DNA of 35,496 nt, taken from positions 1 through 35,496 of the forward strand of contig CAJCIP010000121.1 of NCBI GenBank assembly GCA_903970445.1, in the 5' to 3' direction. Origin of the DNA: Verrucomicrobia bacterium Tous-C9LFEB (GTDB lineage: Bacteria > Acidobacteriota > Terriglobia > Terriglobales > Acidobacteriaceae). The translations under genes were made by a program, and so were the position numbers. Shown in pieces: positions 15,163 to 24,550 of the stretch (position 1 is its first letter; every line of letters starts with the position of its first letter). The notes beneath the pieces are model-generated. The model saw nothing but the letters and a program-made list of their open reading frames with translations, did no database searches and had not been told where the DNA came from.

Positions 15163-16823
15163 GCTGCGGGCGCTTCATAGTCGACACACCCGCTGCGCTG
15201 AAACGCGGAAGGGCTTGGCTGATCCAACTCTTGCACCACGACGACACCACCCTTCAAGAGGCCATCCTCGGAGTAGTAGGGCGATGCCGATAGTGAAAGC
15301 CACCGCGCTGAGCCATCCTGGCGACGGTGGTAGATCTCCACATTCTTACTGGACTCGCCATGACACACCGCGCGGAGCAACGGCATGTTTTCAGGCAGCA
15401 AGCTGAAGCCTTCGGAATCGAAAGCCTGCCGAACAACCTGACTCCAGCTCGTGCCTGGTGACAGGTCACAGCCCATAATCATTTCCGCGCGAGGGTTCGC
15501 AGAGATGATGGTGCCTGTGGGGCCTTCCGCCACAACAATGCCCGAAGGGGCGGCATCGATGATGGCACGCAATTGCGCTTCACTGTCGCGCAACGCTTCG
15601 GCGGTGGTAAGAAGCTTTTGCTCGCTTTGCCTGACTGCAGAGATATCTGCGACGGAAATAGAGACACCGACGACTTCACCGGCTTCGTCGTGTGCAGGCT
15701 GATAGGAGAGCAACATCGTGGCTGGGGTACTGGCAGCCAGACCGGGATCGTAGGTGGAAGCATTGATCTCCACAGCGGACACTGCTTCACCTGCAAGAGA
15801 TCGACGCAAGTATGGCTCTACCTCCTCGAACGGAAACCCCGGCACCTCCGACAGCTTTCGGCCTAGATGCGCTTCGACAGAGATGCCATGCATCTCTGCG
15901 AGCCGCTGGTTAAGGCTGACATAACGCAGCTCCGTATCTACGTAGCACAAACCCACTGGAGCGCCGTCGTAAATGGCTCGCAGTTGCGAGGCCCTGTCCA
16001 TCGGACGATTGCCCAAGCCGTGATCTTTCTCTTTTCTTTCAGCATCAGCTTGCGATTGCGCGCTGACATGCAGCTGTCGCGAGAGCACTTCTTTCAAGCG
16101 ATCAGCAGGAATCGCGCGCTCGTAAAGCCAGCCTTGCGCCAGGTTGCAGCCGTGCCAGATCAACAACTCAGCCTGAGACGCTTCTTCAACTCCTTCTGCA
16201 ACTGTACGAAGGCCGAGGCTGTGGCCGAGGCTCACAACGGCGGAAGTGATCTTCCTGCTCTGCCGTGACTGCACCATCGTGCGCACGAAGCTGCTGTCGA
16301 CCTTGATCTCGTCGAAGGGCAGCGCCTGCAGATGCGAAAGGCTCGAGTATCCGGTACCAAAGTCGTCTAAGGCCAGTTTGATTCCATGTGTCTTTAGCTC
16401 GGCAGCGACTCCGCCCGCCAGGGTGAGGTCCTCGAGCAGTGCACTTTCTGTCAGTTCTACCGTGAGCCTTCTGAGGTCGAATCCAGCTTCGGCAGCCATG
16501 CCGGCGATCATGGAAGGAAGACGGCGGTCGTGGAGTTGAGCAGGCGACACGTTGACCGAAAAGCTAATCCGATCAGGCACATCACAGGCTGCTACGAACG
16601 TGTTCCGCAGCAGGCAGATGGTTAGGTCATTGATCAGCCCGTGCTCTTCGATGGAAGGAATAAAATCATCCGGCGCGATTACGCCGACGGATGGATTCAA
16701 CCAGCGAGCGAGTACCTCGAACGCTTCAACCTGGCTGGAACGAAGCTCCACGAGTGGCTGGAAGTAGGGCACAAACTCGTCGCGTCTCAGAGCGCTTACG
16801 AGATCGTCCTTGCTGAAACGCAT
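15159..16823 (-). CDS. c-di-GMP phosphodiesterase, EAL-PAS-PAS
   Basis: A 554-residue cytoplasmic protein. An EAL domain comes first (about 5-250) with the catalytic set: EVLARW (the EAL site, Glu36), NVSPAQL, ELTES, DDFGTGYSSLSHL (153-165), IKVDSSFV and AEGVEE (209-214). All acidic metal ligands look intact, so cleavage of cyclic di-GMP to pGpG is expected. Two PAS domains follow (about 280-405 and 415-540: APVGLCYVDTELRYVSLNQRL and APSGIVVAEGPTGTIISANPRA), joined by a helical linker. The usual order is PAS before EAL; here the sensors are C-terminal. ATG 16823 gives a natural N-terminus, while GTG 16853 would add ten residues. It is divergent from the HD-GYP gene. Confidence 0.9.
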   Translation of the reverse strand: MRFSKDDLVSALRRDEFVPYFQPLVELRSSQVEAFEVLARWLNPSVGVIAPDDFIPSIEEHGLINDLTICLLRNTFVAACDVPDRISFSVNVSPAQLHDRRLPSMIAGMAAEAGFDLRRLTVELTESALLEDLTLAGGVAAELKTHGIKLALDDFGTGYSSLSHLQALPFDEIKVDSSFVRTMVQSRQSRKITSAVVSLGHSLGLRTVAEGVEEASQAELLIWHGCNLAQGWLYERAIPADRLKEVLSRQLHVSAQSQADAERKEKDHGLGNRPMDRASQLRAIYDGAPVGLCYVDTELRYVSLNQRLAEMHGISVEAHLGRKLSEVPGFPFEEVEPYLRRSLAGEAVSAVEINASTYDPGLAASTPATMLLSYQPAHDEAGEVVGVSISVADISAVRQSEQKLLTTAEALRDSEAQLRAIIDAAPSGIVVAEGPTGTIISANPRAEMIMGCDLSPGTSWSQVVRQAFDSEGFSLLPENMPLLRAVCHGESSKNVEIYHRRQDGSARWLSLSASPYYSEDGLLKGGVVVVQELDQPSPSAFQRSGCVDYEAPAA

Positions 16824-16894
16824 GCACCGGTGTCCCGGGACGATAGCTGTCACGTCCGAGCACCCATGCTATGTCGCGCGAAGAACAACGAGCT

Positions 16895-16909
16895 ATACCA
16901 CCTTGGTAT
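16895..16909. promoter_or_regulatory. Candidate operator dyad (ATACCA-CCT-TGGTAT)
   Basis: A perfect 6-bp inverted repeat with a 3-base centre, 72 bases upstream of the EAL start in the 242-base region between the divergent EAL and HD-GYP genes. A second dyad, CGATA-G-TATCG, is at 16982-16992. The region 16824-17065 holds no gene. Operator function is inferred from position only. Confidence 0.3.
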
Positions 16910-17065
16910 CTAGTCTTTCGTACCTGATATCACGGTAACGTCAAGTTCCGCATAGGTAATGGCGCTTATGCGTGATAGCAGCGATAGTATCGGTTCAACT
17001 AACTTCAGTTTGGCACGGGATACGAGCGGCTTGCTCCCATACTGAACCTACGTTGCAACATCCGT

Positions 17066-18556
17066 ATGAGAGAAACATCCTCCAGTTTCGGAAACACTGT
17101 GTCCTATGAAAATGGAGCGGTGGCTCTGTCTGAACTTTTGTCAGCGCTCACCTTTGCCCTGGACCTGACCGAAGGCGCGGTGCCCGGCCACGCGCTTCGC
17201 ACCTGCCTGCTTGGCATGCGTATGGGCAGCGCGATGGACCTGCCCGCCGAACTGATGCGTGAGCTGTACTACGCGCTCCTGCTGAAGGATGTTGGCTGCT
17301 CTAGTAACGCCGCACGCCTTTGCGCTATTGTCGGCGGCGGTGATGAACGTGCAGTGAAGGCCGGCTCGAAGCTTGGCAATGCTTCCGATCCAAAGATCTG
17401 GAAGATGCTCTGGAAGAACGTGTTGCCTGGAAGCAACGGCGTCACGCGCGCACTCCGAATTGCGAAGATGGGTGTCGACCGGAAGAAGAACAATAAGGCG
17501 CTTTTTGAACTTCGCTGTCATCGCGGCGCCGAGATACTTCGGAAACTTGAAATGGGCGGGCTCGCCGCGGATGCTGTTTACCATCTTGACGAGTTCTGGG
17601 ATGGAAGCGGCTACCCGCAGCATAAGCGCGGAACATCGATCCCACTGCTCTCACGCATTTGTTCTGTCGCGCAGAATCTGGATGTCTTCGCAAGCGAGAG
17701 CGGCATCCATGCCGCGCTTGAAGTGCTGGGAGAGCGACAGGGAACGTGGTTCGATCCTTACATCGTCCATACAGCGAAGCGGCTTCATGCCCGGGGTGGC
17801 ATGTGGACCAGTTGCATGCCGAACGACGATGTCGAGATCACGCGCGCGGCGGTGCTCGATCTGGACGATAGCGAAAAGGCTCCTCTCACCCCGATGCGCC
17901 TCGACAAAATCTGCGAAGCTTTTGCAAACGTTGTCGACGCAAAATCGCCATTCACATACAAGCATTCCATTGGAGTGGCGGAGACATCGACGGCATTGGC
18001 GGAGCAGCTTGGCCTTCCAGTGGATCGCGTCCACCTGGTGCGCCGGGCCGCACTGCTACATGATGTTGGTAAGCTGCGTGTCTCGAACAGCATTCTGGAT
18101 AAGAACGGTAAACCAACGGACGAGGAATGGTCAGTCATTCGCGAGCATCCGATGGTGACGCGCAGCATCTTGAGCCGCGTGGGAGCGTTTCGCGAACTGG
18201 CGATCGTTGCCGCAGAACACCACGAAAAGCTGGATGGCTCTGGTTATCCCGACGGGCTTCGCGGTGACCAGATTTCGCTGGAGGCTCGCATCATCGCTGT
18301 CTCTGACATGTTCACGGCGATGGTTGAGAAGCGGCCATACCGCGACGCTGTCGATCCACGAAAGGTGCTTGGCATTCTCGAACGCGACGTGCCGCACAAG
18401 CTGGATGCAACATGCTTCGACGGACTGACGGCGCTTGTCGACTCAGGCTGGACGTTACCCAGGGAACTGGCCCTGTCCGGCGACGTGTGTGAGCTGGTCC
18501 CGATGGCTGCCGAGGTGATCTCGGAGGAACAGGCTACCAGCATCGCCGCAGCATAG
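17066..18556 (+). CDS. Tandem HD-GYP protein (degenerate + canonical domains)
   Basis: A 496-residue cytoplasmic protein with two HD-GYP domains. The C-terminal one (about 275-460) is canonical: His300 in YKHSIGVAE, HD at 332-333 in LLHDVGK, EHP at 360-362, HH at 385-386, then DGSGYP (390-395) and Asp414. It should hydrolyse cyclic di-GMP. The N-terminal one (about 20-245) keeps the fold (His42 in GHALR, His152 in CHRGAEIL, DGSGYP 179-184) but has LLLKD in place of the HD pair (71-75) and LDEFWDGSGYP in place of HHE, so its metal site is broken. It may be a regulatory or dimerising domain. ATG 17066 lacks a Shine-Dalgarno. It is divergent from the EAL gene and converges on polA. Confidence 0.88.
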   Translation: MRETSSSFGNTVSYENGAVALSELLSALTFALDLTEGAVPGHALRTCLLGMRMGSAMDLPAELMRELYYALLLKDVGCSSNAARLCAIVGGGDERAVKAGSKLGNASDPKIWKMLWKNVLPGSNGVTRALRIAKMGVDRKKNNKALFELRCHRGAEILRKLEMGGLAADAVYHLDEFWDGSGYPQHKRGTSIPLLSRICSVAQNLDVFASESGIHAALEVLGERQGTWFDPYIVHTAKRLHARGGMWTSCMPNDDVEITRAAVLDLDDSEKAPLTPMRLDKICEAFANVVDAKSPFTYKHSIGVAETSTALAEQLGLPVDRVHLVRRAALLHDVGKLRVSNSILDKNGKPTDEEWSVIREHPMVTRSILSRVGAFRELAIVAAEHHEKLDGSGYPDGLRGDQISLEARIIAVSDMFTAMVEKRPYRDAVDPRKVLGILERDVPHKLDATCFDGLTALVDSGWTLPRELALSGDVCELVPMAAEVISEEQATSIAAA

Positions 18557-18591
18557 CTGAACGTTCTCCTTGGCGCTCATGGCTCGGCAAG

Positions 18592-21570
18592 TTACTTGAT
18601 GTCACGCCAGTTACTTCCGAGTCCAACATCAGCAACGATCGGGATCGAGAACCCAGCTGCAGACTCCATTGTCTCTTTCACCAGCGTCTGCATGTCTTCA
18701 GCTTCGTTGGGAACGACATCGAACAAAAGTTCATCATGCACCTGAAGCGTCATCTGCGACCGCAGTTTGCGCCGTTGAATCTCCGCGTCTATACGGATCA
18801 TGGCTATCTTGATGAGGTCCGCTGCGGTTCCCTGTAAGGGTGTGTTCACGGCGGTGCGCTCTGCAAAGCCCCGCTGGTTCGGGTTACGTGAGTGGATGTC
18901 GGGAATCGGGCGTATGCGGCCGAAGGCCGTTCGCACGGATTGCGTCTTCCGCGTTTCAGCAAGCGTCCGTTCAATGAATTCTGCGACACCTTTGTAGCGA
19001 GCGAAATAGCGCTCGATGTATTCGCGTGCCGTCTTCTGATCAATGCCTAGTTGAGCAGCCAGGCCGAACGGAGATATGCCGTACACGATGCCGAAGTTCA
19101 CAGCTTTGGCGCGTGCGCGTGTTTCCTTATCCATAGTTTCTGCGTCGACTTCGAATACCTCGGCCGCTGTGAGTGTGTGGATGTCTTTGCCTGTCCTGTA
19201 GGCGTCAAGCAGTAGCGGATCTTGCGAGAAATGTGCCATCAGTCTCAACTCAATCTGCGAGTAGTCGGCAGACATCAGCAAATTTCCTGGAGCTGCAATG
19301 AACGCTGCACGAATTTCGCGTCCCACCGCGGTGCGTATGGGAATGTTCTGCAGATTTGGGTTGGTTGAACTCAAGCGCCCTGTCGCTGTGCCAACCTGAT
19401 TGAACGTGGTGTGAATACGCGCGTTCGCGTCCGCAAGCTGCGGCAGCGCATCGAGATATGTGCCTTTTAGCTTGAGTAGTTGCCGATGCTCCAAGACATC
19501 CGCGGCGATGGGATGCTTTACCGCCAGGTCTTCAAGGATGTCCTGTGCAGTGGAGATCACCTTGCCTTTGCCGTACTTCAAAGGCTTGGGCAAGTCCATT
19601 TTGTTGAACAAAACATCGCCAAGCTGTTTGGGTGAGCCGATGTTGAAGCGGTGCCCTGAGGCTGCGTAGACCTTTTCTGCGAGATCATCAATCTGCACAG
19701 CGAGGCGAGTCGATTGCTCGCGAAGTAATTCGAGATCAACGCGAACACCTGTCTTCTCCATACGCAGCAGCACTGAAACCAGTGGAAGATCAAGCTGTGC
19801 GTATACATCGGGCAACGGAGAGTTCTCACTCAACGTAAAGTGAGCGCCAGGATTCGCTTTCGCATTGGCTGCTTTTTTCTTAGCTCGATGCGGCTGCTTG
19901 TTGTCCGCAAAGAGCATGGCCGGCGTTATAGCGCCGCCGAGATCTGGATCGTCGGGCGGTATGTCGTGCTCCACGGGCACCGCTTCCTGAATCTGCTCGG
20001 TCAGGGTCGCAGCGAGCCGCGCGATCGCCGTCGCAGCTTCAGGCAATCGCATGGGGTCAGCGGGGTTTTCCTTCGATGGCTGGTGCGTCAGCGCGAGACT
20101 GGTACTGCGCGCTGCGATGTCGATCAATGTGTGTGAACCGTGTGTGGGGTTCAGCAGATAGCTTTGCAACATCACATCTGTGACATCACCGTTAAGCGCG
20201 ACATCGTGTGGTTCGAGTGCACGCAGAACTGCTTTGAGGTCGTGTACCTGCTTGGTGAGCGACACATCCGAGAGCGCTTTGCGCAGGCCTGGAGTGTCCA
20301 ACGCAACCTCAATGGCGTGGTGTGGTGTGACAGCAAGGCCAATGCGACAGGCGGGATCGGCAGCCGGCTTGTCCATCTGCTCTGCTGTTTCGTCTGGTTG
20401 CGTGAGCGCAAACAAAGACATCGTCTGTGGCGTTTCCGGTTCGCTTTCCACTTCGACATCGGGATTAGCGTCCGGATCTGTTAGATCGGCGGCTAGCTCT
20501 TCGGCTAATGCCTGTCTTGTCTCCGCGAGAGCTATCGCTAGGTGCCCGGCGGCGCGTGCCTCGGCTAATAACTCCCCGAGTTCCTTTTCGCCAGCCTTAA
20601 TCTTGTATGTGACCGGCGTCGCGTCCCGCGCCGGTGCGAGTTCCTTCAAAAGCGTGGTGAATTCCAGCTCTGTAAACAGTGCTCGGCAGGCAGCGTTGTC
20701 GACAGGCTGAGTTTTCATCAGCGAGAGATCCGCTGAGATCGGAACACTTGTATGGATGGTCACAAGTTCTTTCGAAAGCAGAATGTTCTCGCGATTGTTC
20801 AGCAACGACTCTCGGTATGTTTTCTTCTTCACCTCGTCCGCGCGGTCCAACGCAGCTTCTACGGTGCCGAACTGCTGGATCAGCTCGACAGAACCTTTGT
20901 CACCAATGCCAGGGGCTCCTGGAATGTTGTCGATTGCATCGCCGCGCAACGCCATCACATCGATCACGCGTTGCGGAGGCACGCCAAGCACCTTCTCAAC
21001 ACCTTCGGGATCGAGGATCAAGTTGTCCTTCGTGGGATTGAGGATGGATACGTTCTCATTCACGAGCTGCATCATGTCCTTGTCGGAAGACACAACAAAG
21101 ACGTGATGACCAAGCGCTGCAAGCTCGCACGATAGCGTGCCGATCACGTCGTCCGCCTCATAGCCTTCGTAGTACACGATTGGAATACGAAATGCTTCAA
21201 GCGCTCTGCGAATGTATGGCTGTTGTTGAATGAGATCTGGCGGAGTCTCGGTGCGATTTGCCTTGTAGCCACCGTATTCCGTTGCTTCAAATTGCTGTGT
21301 CTTTATGTTGAACTTCTTGACGTCCTTGAGTTGGCCGGCCAGCTCGTTCCGATGCACCGGTGCACCTACGTCATACACGGCGGCTAGAAATTCAGGCTTA
21401 AAGTCCTCGCGCAGTTTGTTCAACATGTTGACGAATACGTAGGTCGCCGCGGTGGGGATTCCGGTGCGCGTGCTCATGGGCCGCGAGCGCTGCATGGCGT
21501 GATAGGCGCGGAAGATGAAGGCCATGGAGTCGAGCAGGTAAACAGGCGGCTTGGTATTCTTGGTCGGCAT
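18592..21570 (-). CDS. polA: DNA polymerase I
   Basis: Okazaki-fragment processing and repair synthesis. A 992-residue product. The 5'-3' exonuclease domain (about 8-310) has YKANRTETP, EADDVIG (138-144), SSDKDMMQLV (161-170) and the GIGDKGSVELIQ helix-hairpin-helix. The polymerase domain (about 600-992) has motif A SADYSQIELR (767-776), motif B RAKAVNFGIVYG (820-831) and motif C LQVHDEL (942-948), all intact. The middle 3'-5' exonuclease region lacks the expected acidic set (LAETRQ where DTET stands; no YxxxD motif) and carries two low-complexity inserts (about 362-408 and 535-580), so proofreading is probably absent. ATG 21570 gives the family start MPTKNTKPPVYLLDSM; the frame is open 48 codons upstream. 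Only 40 bases separate it from the divergent gene. Confidence 0.96.
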   Translation of the reverse strand: MPTKNTKPPVYLLDSMAFIFRAYHAMQRSRPMSTRTGIPTAATYVFVNMLNKLREDFKPEFLAAVYDVGAPVHRNELAGQLKDVKKFNIKTQQFEATEYGGYKANRTETPPDLIQQQPYIRRALEAFRIPIVYYEGYEADDVIGTLSCELAALGHHVFVVSSDKDMMQLVNENVSILNPTKDNLILDPEGVEKVLGVPPQRVIDVMALRGDAIDNIPGAPGIGDKGSVELIQQFGTVEAALDRADEVKKKTYRESLLNNRENILLSKELVTIHTSVPISADLSLMKTQPVDNAACRALFTELEFTTLLKELAPARDATPVTYKIKAGEKELGELLAEARAAGHLAIALAETRQALAEELAADLTDPDANPDVEVESEPETPQTMSLFALTQPDETAEQMDKPAADPACRIGLAVTPHHAIEVALDTPGLRKALSDVSLTKQVHDLKAVLRALEPHDVALNGDVTDVMLQSYLLNPTHGSHTLIDIAARSTSLALTHQPSKENPADPMRLPEAATAIARLAATLTEQIQEAVPVEHDIPPDDPDLGGAITPAMLFADNKQPHRAKKKAANAKANPGAHFTLSENSPLPDVYAQLDLPLVSVLLRMEKTGVRVDLELLREQSTRLAVQIDDLAEKVYAASGHRFNIGSPKQLGDVLFNKMDLPKPLKYGKGKVISTAQDILEDLAVKHPIAADVLEHRQLLKLKGTYLDALPQLADANARIHTTFNQVGTATGRLSSTNPNLQNIPIRTAVGREIRAAFIAAPGNLLMSADYSQIELRLMAHFSQDPLLLDAYRTGKDIHTLTAAEVFEVDAETMDKETRARAKAVNFGIVYGISPFGLAAQLGIDQKTAREYIERYFARYKGVAEFIERTLAETRKTQSVRTAFGRIRPIPDIHSRNPNQRGFAERTAVNTPLQGTAADLIKIAMIRIDAEIQRRKLRSQMTLQVHDELLFDVVPNEAEDMQTLVKETMESAAGFSIPIVADVGLGSNWRDIK

Positions 21571-21610
21571 CGTTTCGTAGATTGTAGGATGCGGCCCTGT
21601 GAGGGAGTAA

Positions 21611-22147
21611 GTGCGAGCACGCGATTGGGTTGTTAGGCTTGGTGTTTTCGCGGTGGTGACAGGCACTATCTTGACTGCACGCGGACAAACCCACGCGGAG
21701 CCCGAGCAAGCCACGCTTGTTGTCTACTCCGGTGGCTCTCTTGCGCGCGCTGTGCTTCCACGTTCGAACGCCTTAGTCTTCTACGGTGGGATTTTTGACG
21801 GCGACAAGGCGATGGCCCGCCTCGGCTATCGAAGCATCCTTATCCTGCACATGCAGCCTGGCGGACATACCTTTTCTGCCAGCGCGAGCGACTGGCATCC
21901 TGCGAAAAACTCGCGAATTTACCTCGAATTGGCTGCCGGGCACACCTATTACCTGCGAGCCATGATGGAACACGATAACTTCTCGCTCGTAAGCAGCGAT
22001 CATGGACGCCTTGAGCCGGTTTCCTGCGACACTGCACACCAGGAAACGCTCAAACACAAGCTGACGCCCGACAACTACATCGGCGACGAGTACAAGAAGA
22101 GTGTCATTGATGATGTCCCTGCGTGCTCCTCGCCTTCGGCCCACTAG
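21611..22147 (+). CDS. Small secreted protein, DUF2846-like
   Basis: A 178-residue protein starting at GTG with GAGGGAG a few bases upstream. The signal peptide (about 1-25) ends ILTARG or near QTHA. The body shows a pattern like DUF2846 proteins: a short fixed-length beta segment with Gly (YRSILILHMQPGGHTFSAS), then LELAAGHTYYLRA, in which a dose of PGxH and aGxxYYL recurs. Two late Cys (residues about 137 and 171) could form a disulfide. Function unknown, probably periplasmic. The next small secreted gene follows after 51 bases on the same strand. Confidence 0.65.
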   Translation: MRARDWVVRLGVFAVVTGTILTARGQTHAEPEQATLVVYSGGSLARAVLPRSNALVFYGGIFDGDKAMARLGYRSILILHMQPGGHTFSASASDWHPAKNSRIYLELAAGHTYYLRAMMEHDNFSLVSSDHGRLEPVSCDTAHQETLKHKLTPDNYIGDEYKKSVIDDVPACSSPSAH

Positions 22148-22198
22148 ATCACGGCTGCGACCAATCGCCTTCACAACTTCTGTCAGCATCAGAGGAGT

Positions 22199-22687
22199 AT
22201 GCGCTTGCTTCGCCTCTCGGTAGTCCTTTTCTCATTTGCGCCAATCGCCGCGGTCTCATCGCAGACAAAGATCGAAAGTGCGGTCGTCACACCTTGCATC
22301 CTGCAAAATCGTACAGAGCATTGCAGCGAGCTAGGTACGCGAGCTGCATTCGCCGCAGCTACTTCTGTAGCCATCGAAAGCGGACAGCGTGATCGCGTTG
22401 GAGCAAGCCAGCTTCAGTCTTTCATTACTTCGCTTGGAAAGAGCGTGGCTCTGGACACGCAGTCTGCGGACGTCGCTCTTAAGCTCTCACCTATCGAAGA
22501 AGGCGGAGTGACTTATGGCGCCGCTGATCGCGAGCTGGCGCGTCTCGAGGTATACGCACGCGTCGGCCCGGAAAAGCAACAGCAACTCATTTGGGTTGAG
22601 ACACTATCAGGCCCGGCTGACCTTTCCTGGCCGGCGTCAGTGGCACGTTTGCTCGATCAGCTCCGGCATCGCCTCAAAACGAACTAG
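22199..22687 (+). CDS. Small secreted protein, hypothetical
   Basis: A 162-residue protein with a signal peptide (about 1-21, ending AAVSSQ). Two Cys in [10 protein letters not shown] could pair, and a mixed alpha/beta body follows ([42 protein letters not shown]). No family is recognised. The strong GAGGAG lies only one base before ATG 22199, which is too close; the in-frame TTG at 22205 would have normal spacing, so the true start may be two codons later. It probably shares an mRNA with the upstream secreted-protein gene. Its stop overlaps the queA stop by four bases. Confidence 0.65.
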   Translation: MRLLRLSVVLFSFAPIAAVSSQTKIESAVVTPCILQNRTEHCSELGTRAAFAAATSVAIESGQRDRVGASQLQSFITSLGKSVALDTQSADVALKLSPIEEGGVTYGAADRELARLEVYARVGPEKQQQLIWVETLSGPADLSWPASVARLLDQLRHRLKTN

Positions 22688-23817
22688 AGCAGCAGCATGC
22701 AATCGCCATAGCTAAAGAAACGATAGCGCTTTGCAACCGCATGTTGATAAGCCCGCAGCACATGTTCTCTGCCGGCGAACGCACTTACAAGCATGAGCAG
22801 CGTTGATTGCGGAAGGTGGAAGTTTGTCAGCAGGCCGACTACTAATTTGAACTCGTCATCTACCCCCGGCGAGAGAAAGAGGCTGGTGCTGCCGGAATGC
22901 GCAGCGATTGGCATTCCTGTAGCTTCCGCCTGGCGGGCTATGTGCTCCAACGTACGTGTCGTTGTTGTGCCTACTGCAATGATGCGGCGCTTGTCTCGCT
23001 TCGCTTTCACGATAGCTTCTGCTGTTTCTGGCGACAGGGTGTAATGCTCTGCATGTAAGCGAATGTCTTCGGTACGTTGGACCCTGACCGGCTGGAAGGT
23101 ACCGAGCCCGACGTGGAGCGTGATAGTCGCGATCTCGATACCTCGTTTGCGAAGTTCGTCGAGCACCTCAGGTGTGAAGTGCAGACCTGCGGTCGGCGCG
23201 GCCGCGGACCCATCCGCCGCTGCGCCTTTCAGCGGAGTCGACACCACAGTCTGGTATCGGTCCCGATCTTCTTGCGTATTCGGCTCGTCTCTGTCGCGAT
23301 GGATGTACGGAGGCAAGGGCAAATGACCGATTCGCTCCAGCACTCCGTGAAAATCTTCATGTGGATCGAATTGCAAGGTGCGCTCTCCGAAGTCTCCGGC
23401 CTCCGTCACGGTTGCACGCAACAACGGTGGCCCATTGTCCTCTGCGCGAAAGATAAGTCGCTCGCCCACAGGGACCTTCTTTGCGGGCTTGACCAATGCC
23501 AACCACACGTTCTCGTCCGCAACAACTGCGAGCCGTTCCGTGAGCAGCACTTCGACATGTCCGCTAGGTGCAGGTGATTTGTGCTGTGTCGTCAAACCTG
23601 CGCGCGTTGCATATATGCGCGCTGGGAGCACGCGCGAATCATTCATGATGAGAAGATCGCCCGATCGCAGCAGAGACGGCAGGTCCGTGAAGTTGGCGTC
23701 ATGAACCGAGCCGGTTTGCCGGTGCATTATCAACATGCGGCTCCCACCGCGAGTTGCGGACGGCTTCTGCGCAATCAGCTCTTCAGGTAGGCGGTAGTCG
23801 AACTCGGAAACCAGCAT
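22684..23817 (-). CDS. queA: tRNA preQ1(34) S-adenosylmethionine ribosyltransferase-isomerase
   Basis: Transfers the ribosyl group of S-adenosylmethionine to preQ1 at tRNA position 34, making epoxyqueuosine. The 377 residues start [19 protein letters not shown]. Other marks are [14 protein letters not shown] (55-68), [11 protein letters not shown] (164-174), DRYQTVV and [17 protein letters not shown] (206-222), [11 protein letters not shown], and TNFHLP near the end. It is about 30 residues longer than common QueA, partly from a Pro/Gly insert around 76-86 and from [11 protein letters not shown] (195-205) just before the substrate loop. No other queuosine gene is in the window. It lies 90 bases downstream of the acyltransferase, with nothing recognisable between. 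Confidence 0.96.
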   Translation of the reverse strand: MLVSEFDYRLPEELIAQKPSATRGGSRMLIMHRQTGSVHDANFTDLPSLLRSGDLLIMNDSRVLPARIYATRAGLTTQHKSPAPSGHVEVLLTERLAVVADENVWLALVKPAKKVPVGERLIFRAEDNGPPLLRATVTEAGDFGERTLQFDPHEDFHGVLERIGHLPLPPYIHRDRDEPNTQEDRDRYQTVVSTPLKGAAADGSAAAPTAGLHFTPEVLDELRKRGIEIATITLHVGLGTFQPVRVQRTEDIRLHAEHYTLSPETAEAIVKAKRDKRRIIAVGTTTTRTLEHIARQAEATGMPIAAHSGSTSLFLSPGVDDEFKLVVGLLTNFHLPQSTLLMLVSAFAGREHVLRAYQHAVAKRYRFFSYGDCMLLL

Positions 23818-23907
23818 CAGTGCTTTTCAATTTGCGCGGGCTAACTGCGCTTCGTCGCGATCGTATTGCTTGCAGGTCTCTGGACATCAGAGCCATCGCA
23901 ACAAACG

Positions 23908-24537
23908 TCAGGATACATCGCCGCTCATGCGCACAGCCTCATCCAAGGCCGCTTGTACGGCTTCGAGTTCCGGCGGCGAGACGTGGGGCGGCCAACCGAA
24001 GGTCACGGTGGCAAACGGCTTGGGAATGACGAAGCGGTCCCACGACTTCAGCAGCCATGCGCGGTCGGCATGCGCGTGGTATGTGCCAATCCATGTCGCT
24101 CCTGTCAGCTCAGCAAGCTGCACGGTTCCTGCTTTCGCTACCATGTTCGGGCCGCGTGGACCATCTGCGGTGAATGCGCAACGATGACCATCGTTGTACG
24201 CCTGCGCCATGTTGCGCAGCCCTGATGCACCGCCCCGCGACGACGATCCCCGGACCGGATAAAAGCCAAGGTACTCGACCGTCCGTGCGATCAGTTCTCC
24301 ATCGAAGGAAGCCGAAATAAGGATGGCGATGCCCTTATTGCGGAAGCGGTACGCGCAGGTAAGCAGCGTGCGATGCCAGAACGCGAACACCACAGGCCCG
24401 GGAATTTCGATGCCGACCGGAACGCCTGACGCGTTCACGTCCCGGTACCGCAGGGTCAAGCCAAGCACCCGTATGAACAGCGCCGCCAGAGGCGGAAGGA
24501 CTGCAAGCATCAGCCGCTGTTTGCGTGTGAACGTCAC
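23908..24537 (-). CDS. Lysophospholipid acyltransferase-like protein (DUF374)
   Basis: A 209-residue protein with an N-terminal hydrophobic helix (about 8-27). The catalytic histidine is His55 in VFAFWHRTLL, followed by ISASFDGELIARTVEYLGF (74-92), RGSSSRGG (97-103) and the ADGPRGP phosphate-binding loop (124-130). This is the DUF374 branch of the PlsC-like acyltransferases, close to those implicated in lipid A or lysophospholipid acylation; the acceptor cannot be told. The start is GTG 24537, keeping the basic leader MTFTRKQR before the helix; ATG 24510 is the alternative. It lies 13 bases after the ABC permease stop, so it is in the same operon. Confidence 0.88.
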   Translation of the reverse strand: MTFTRKQRLMLAVLPPLAALFIRVLGLTLRYRDVNASGVPVGIEIPGPVVFAFWHRTLLTCAYRFRNKGIAILISASFDGELIARTVEYLGFYPVRGSSSRGGASGLRNMAQAYNDGHRCAFTADGPRGPNMVAKAGTVQLAELTGATWIGTYHAHADRAWLLKSWDRFVIPKPFATVTFGWPPHVSPPELEAVQAALDEAVRMSGDVS

Positions 24538-24550
24538 GCGGCTAGTGTAG

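Noticed and set aside
17010..17036. TTGGCACG...TTGC resembling a sigma-54 promoter upstream of the HD-GYP gene
   Set aside because: The two boxes are too far apart; the required GG-N10-GC spacing is not met.
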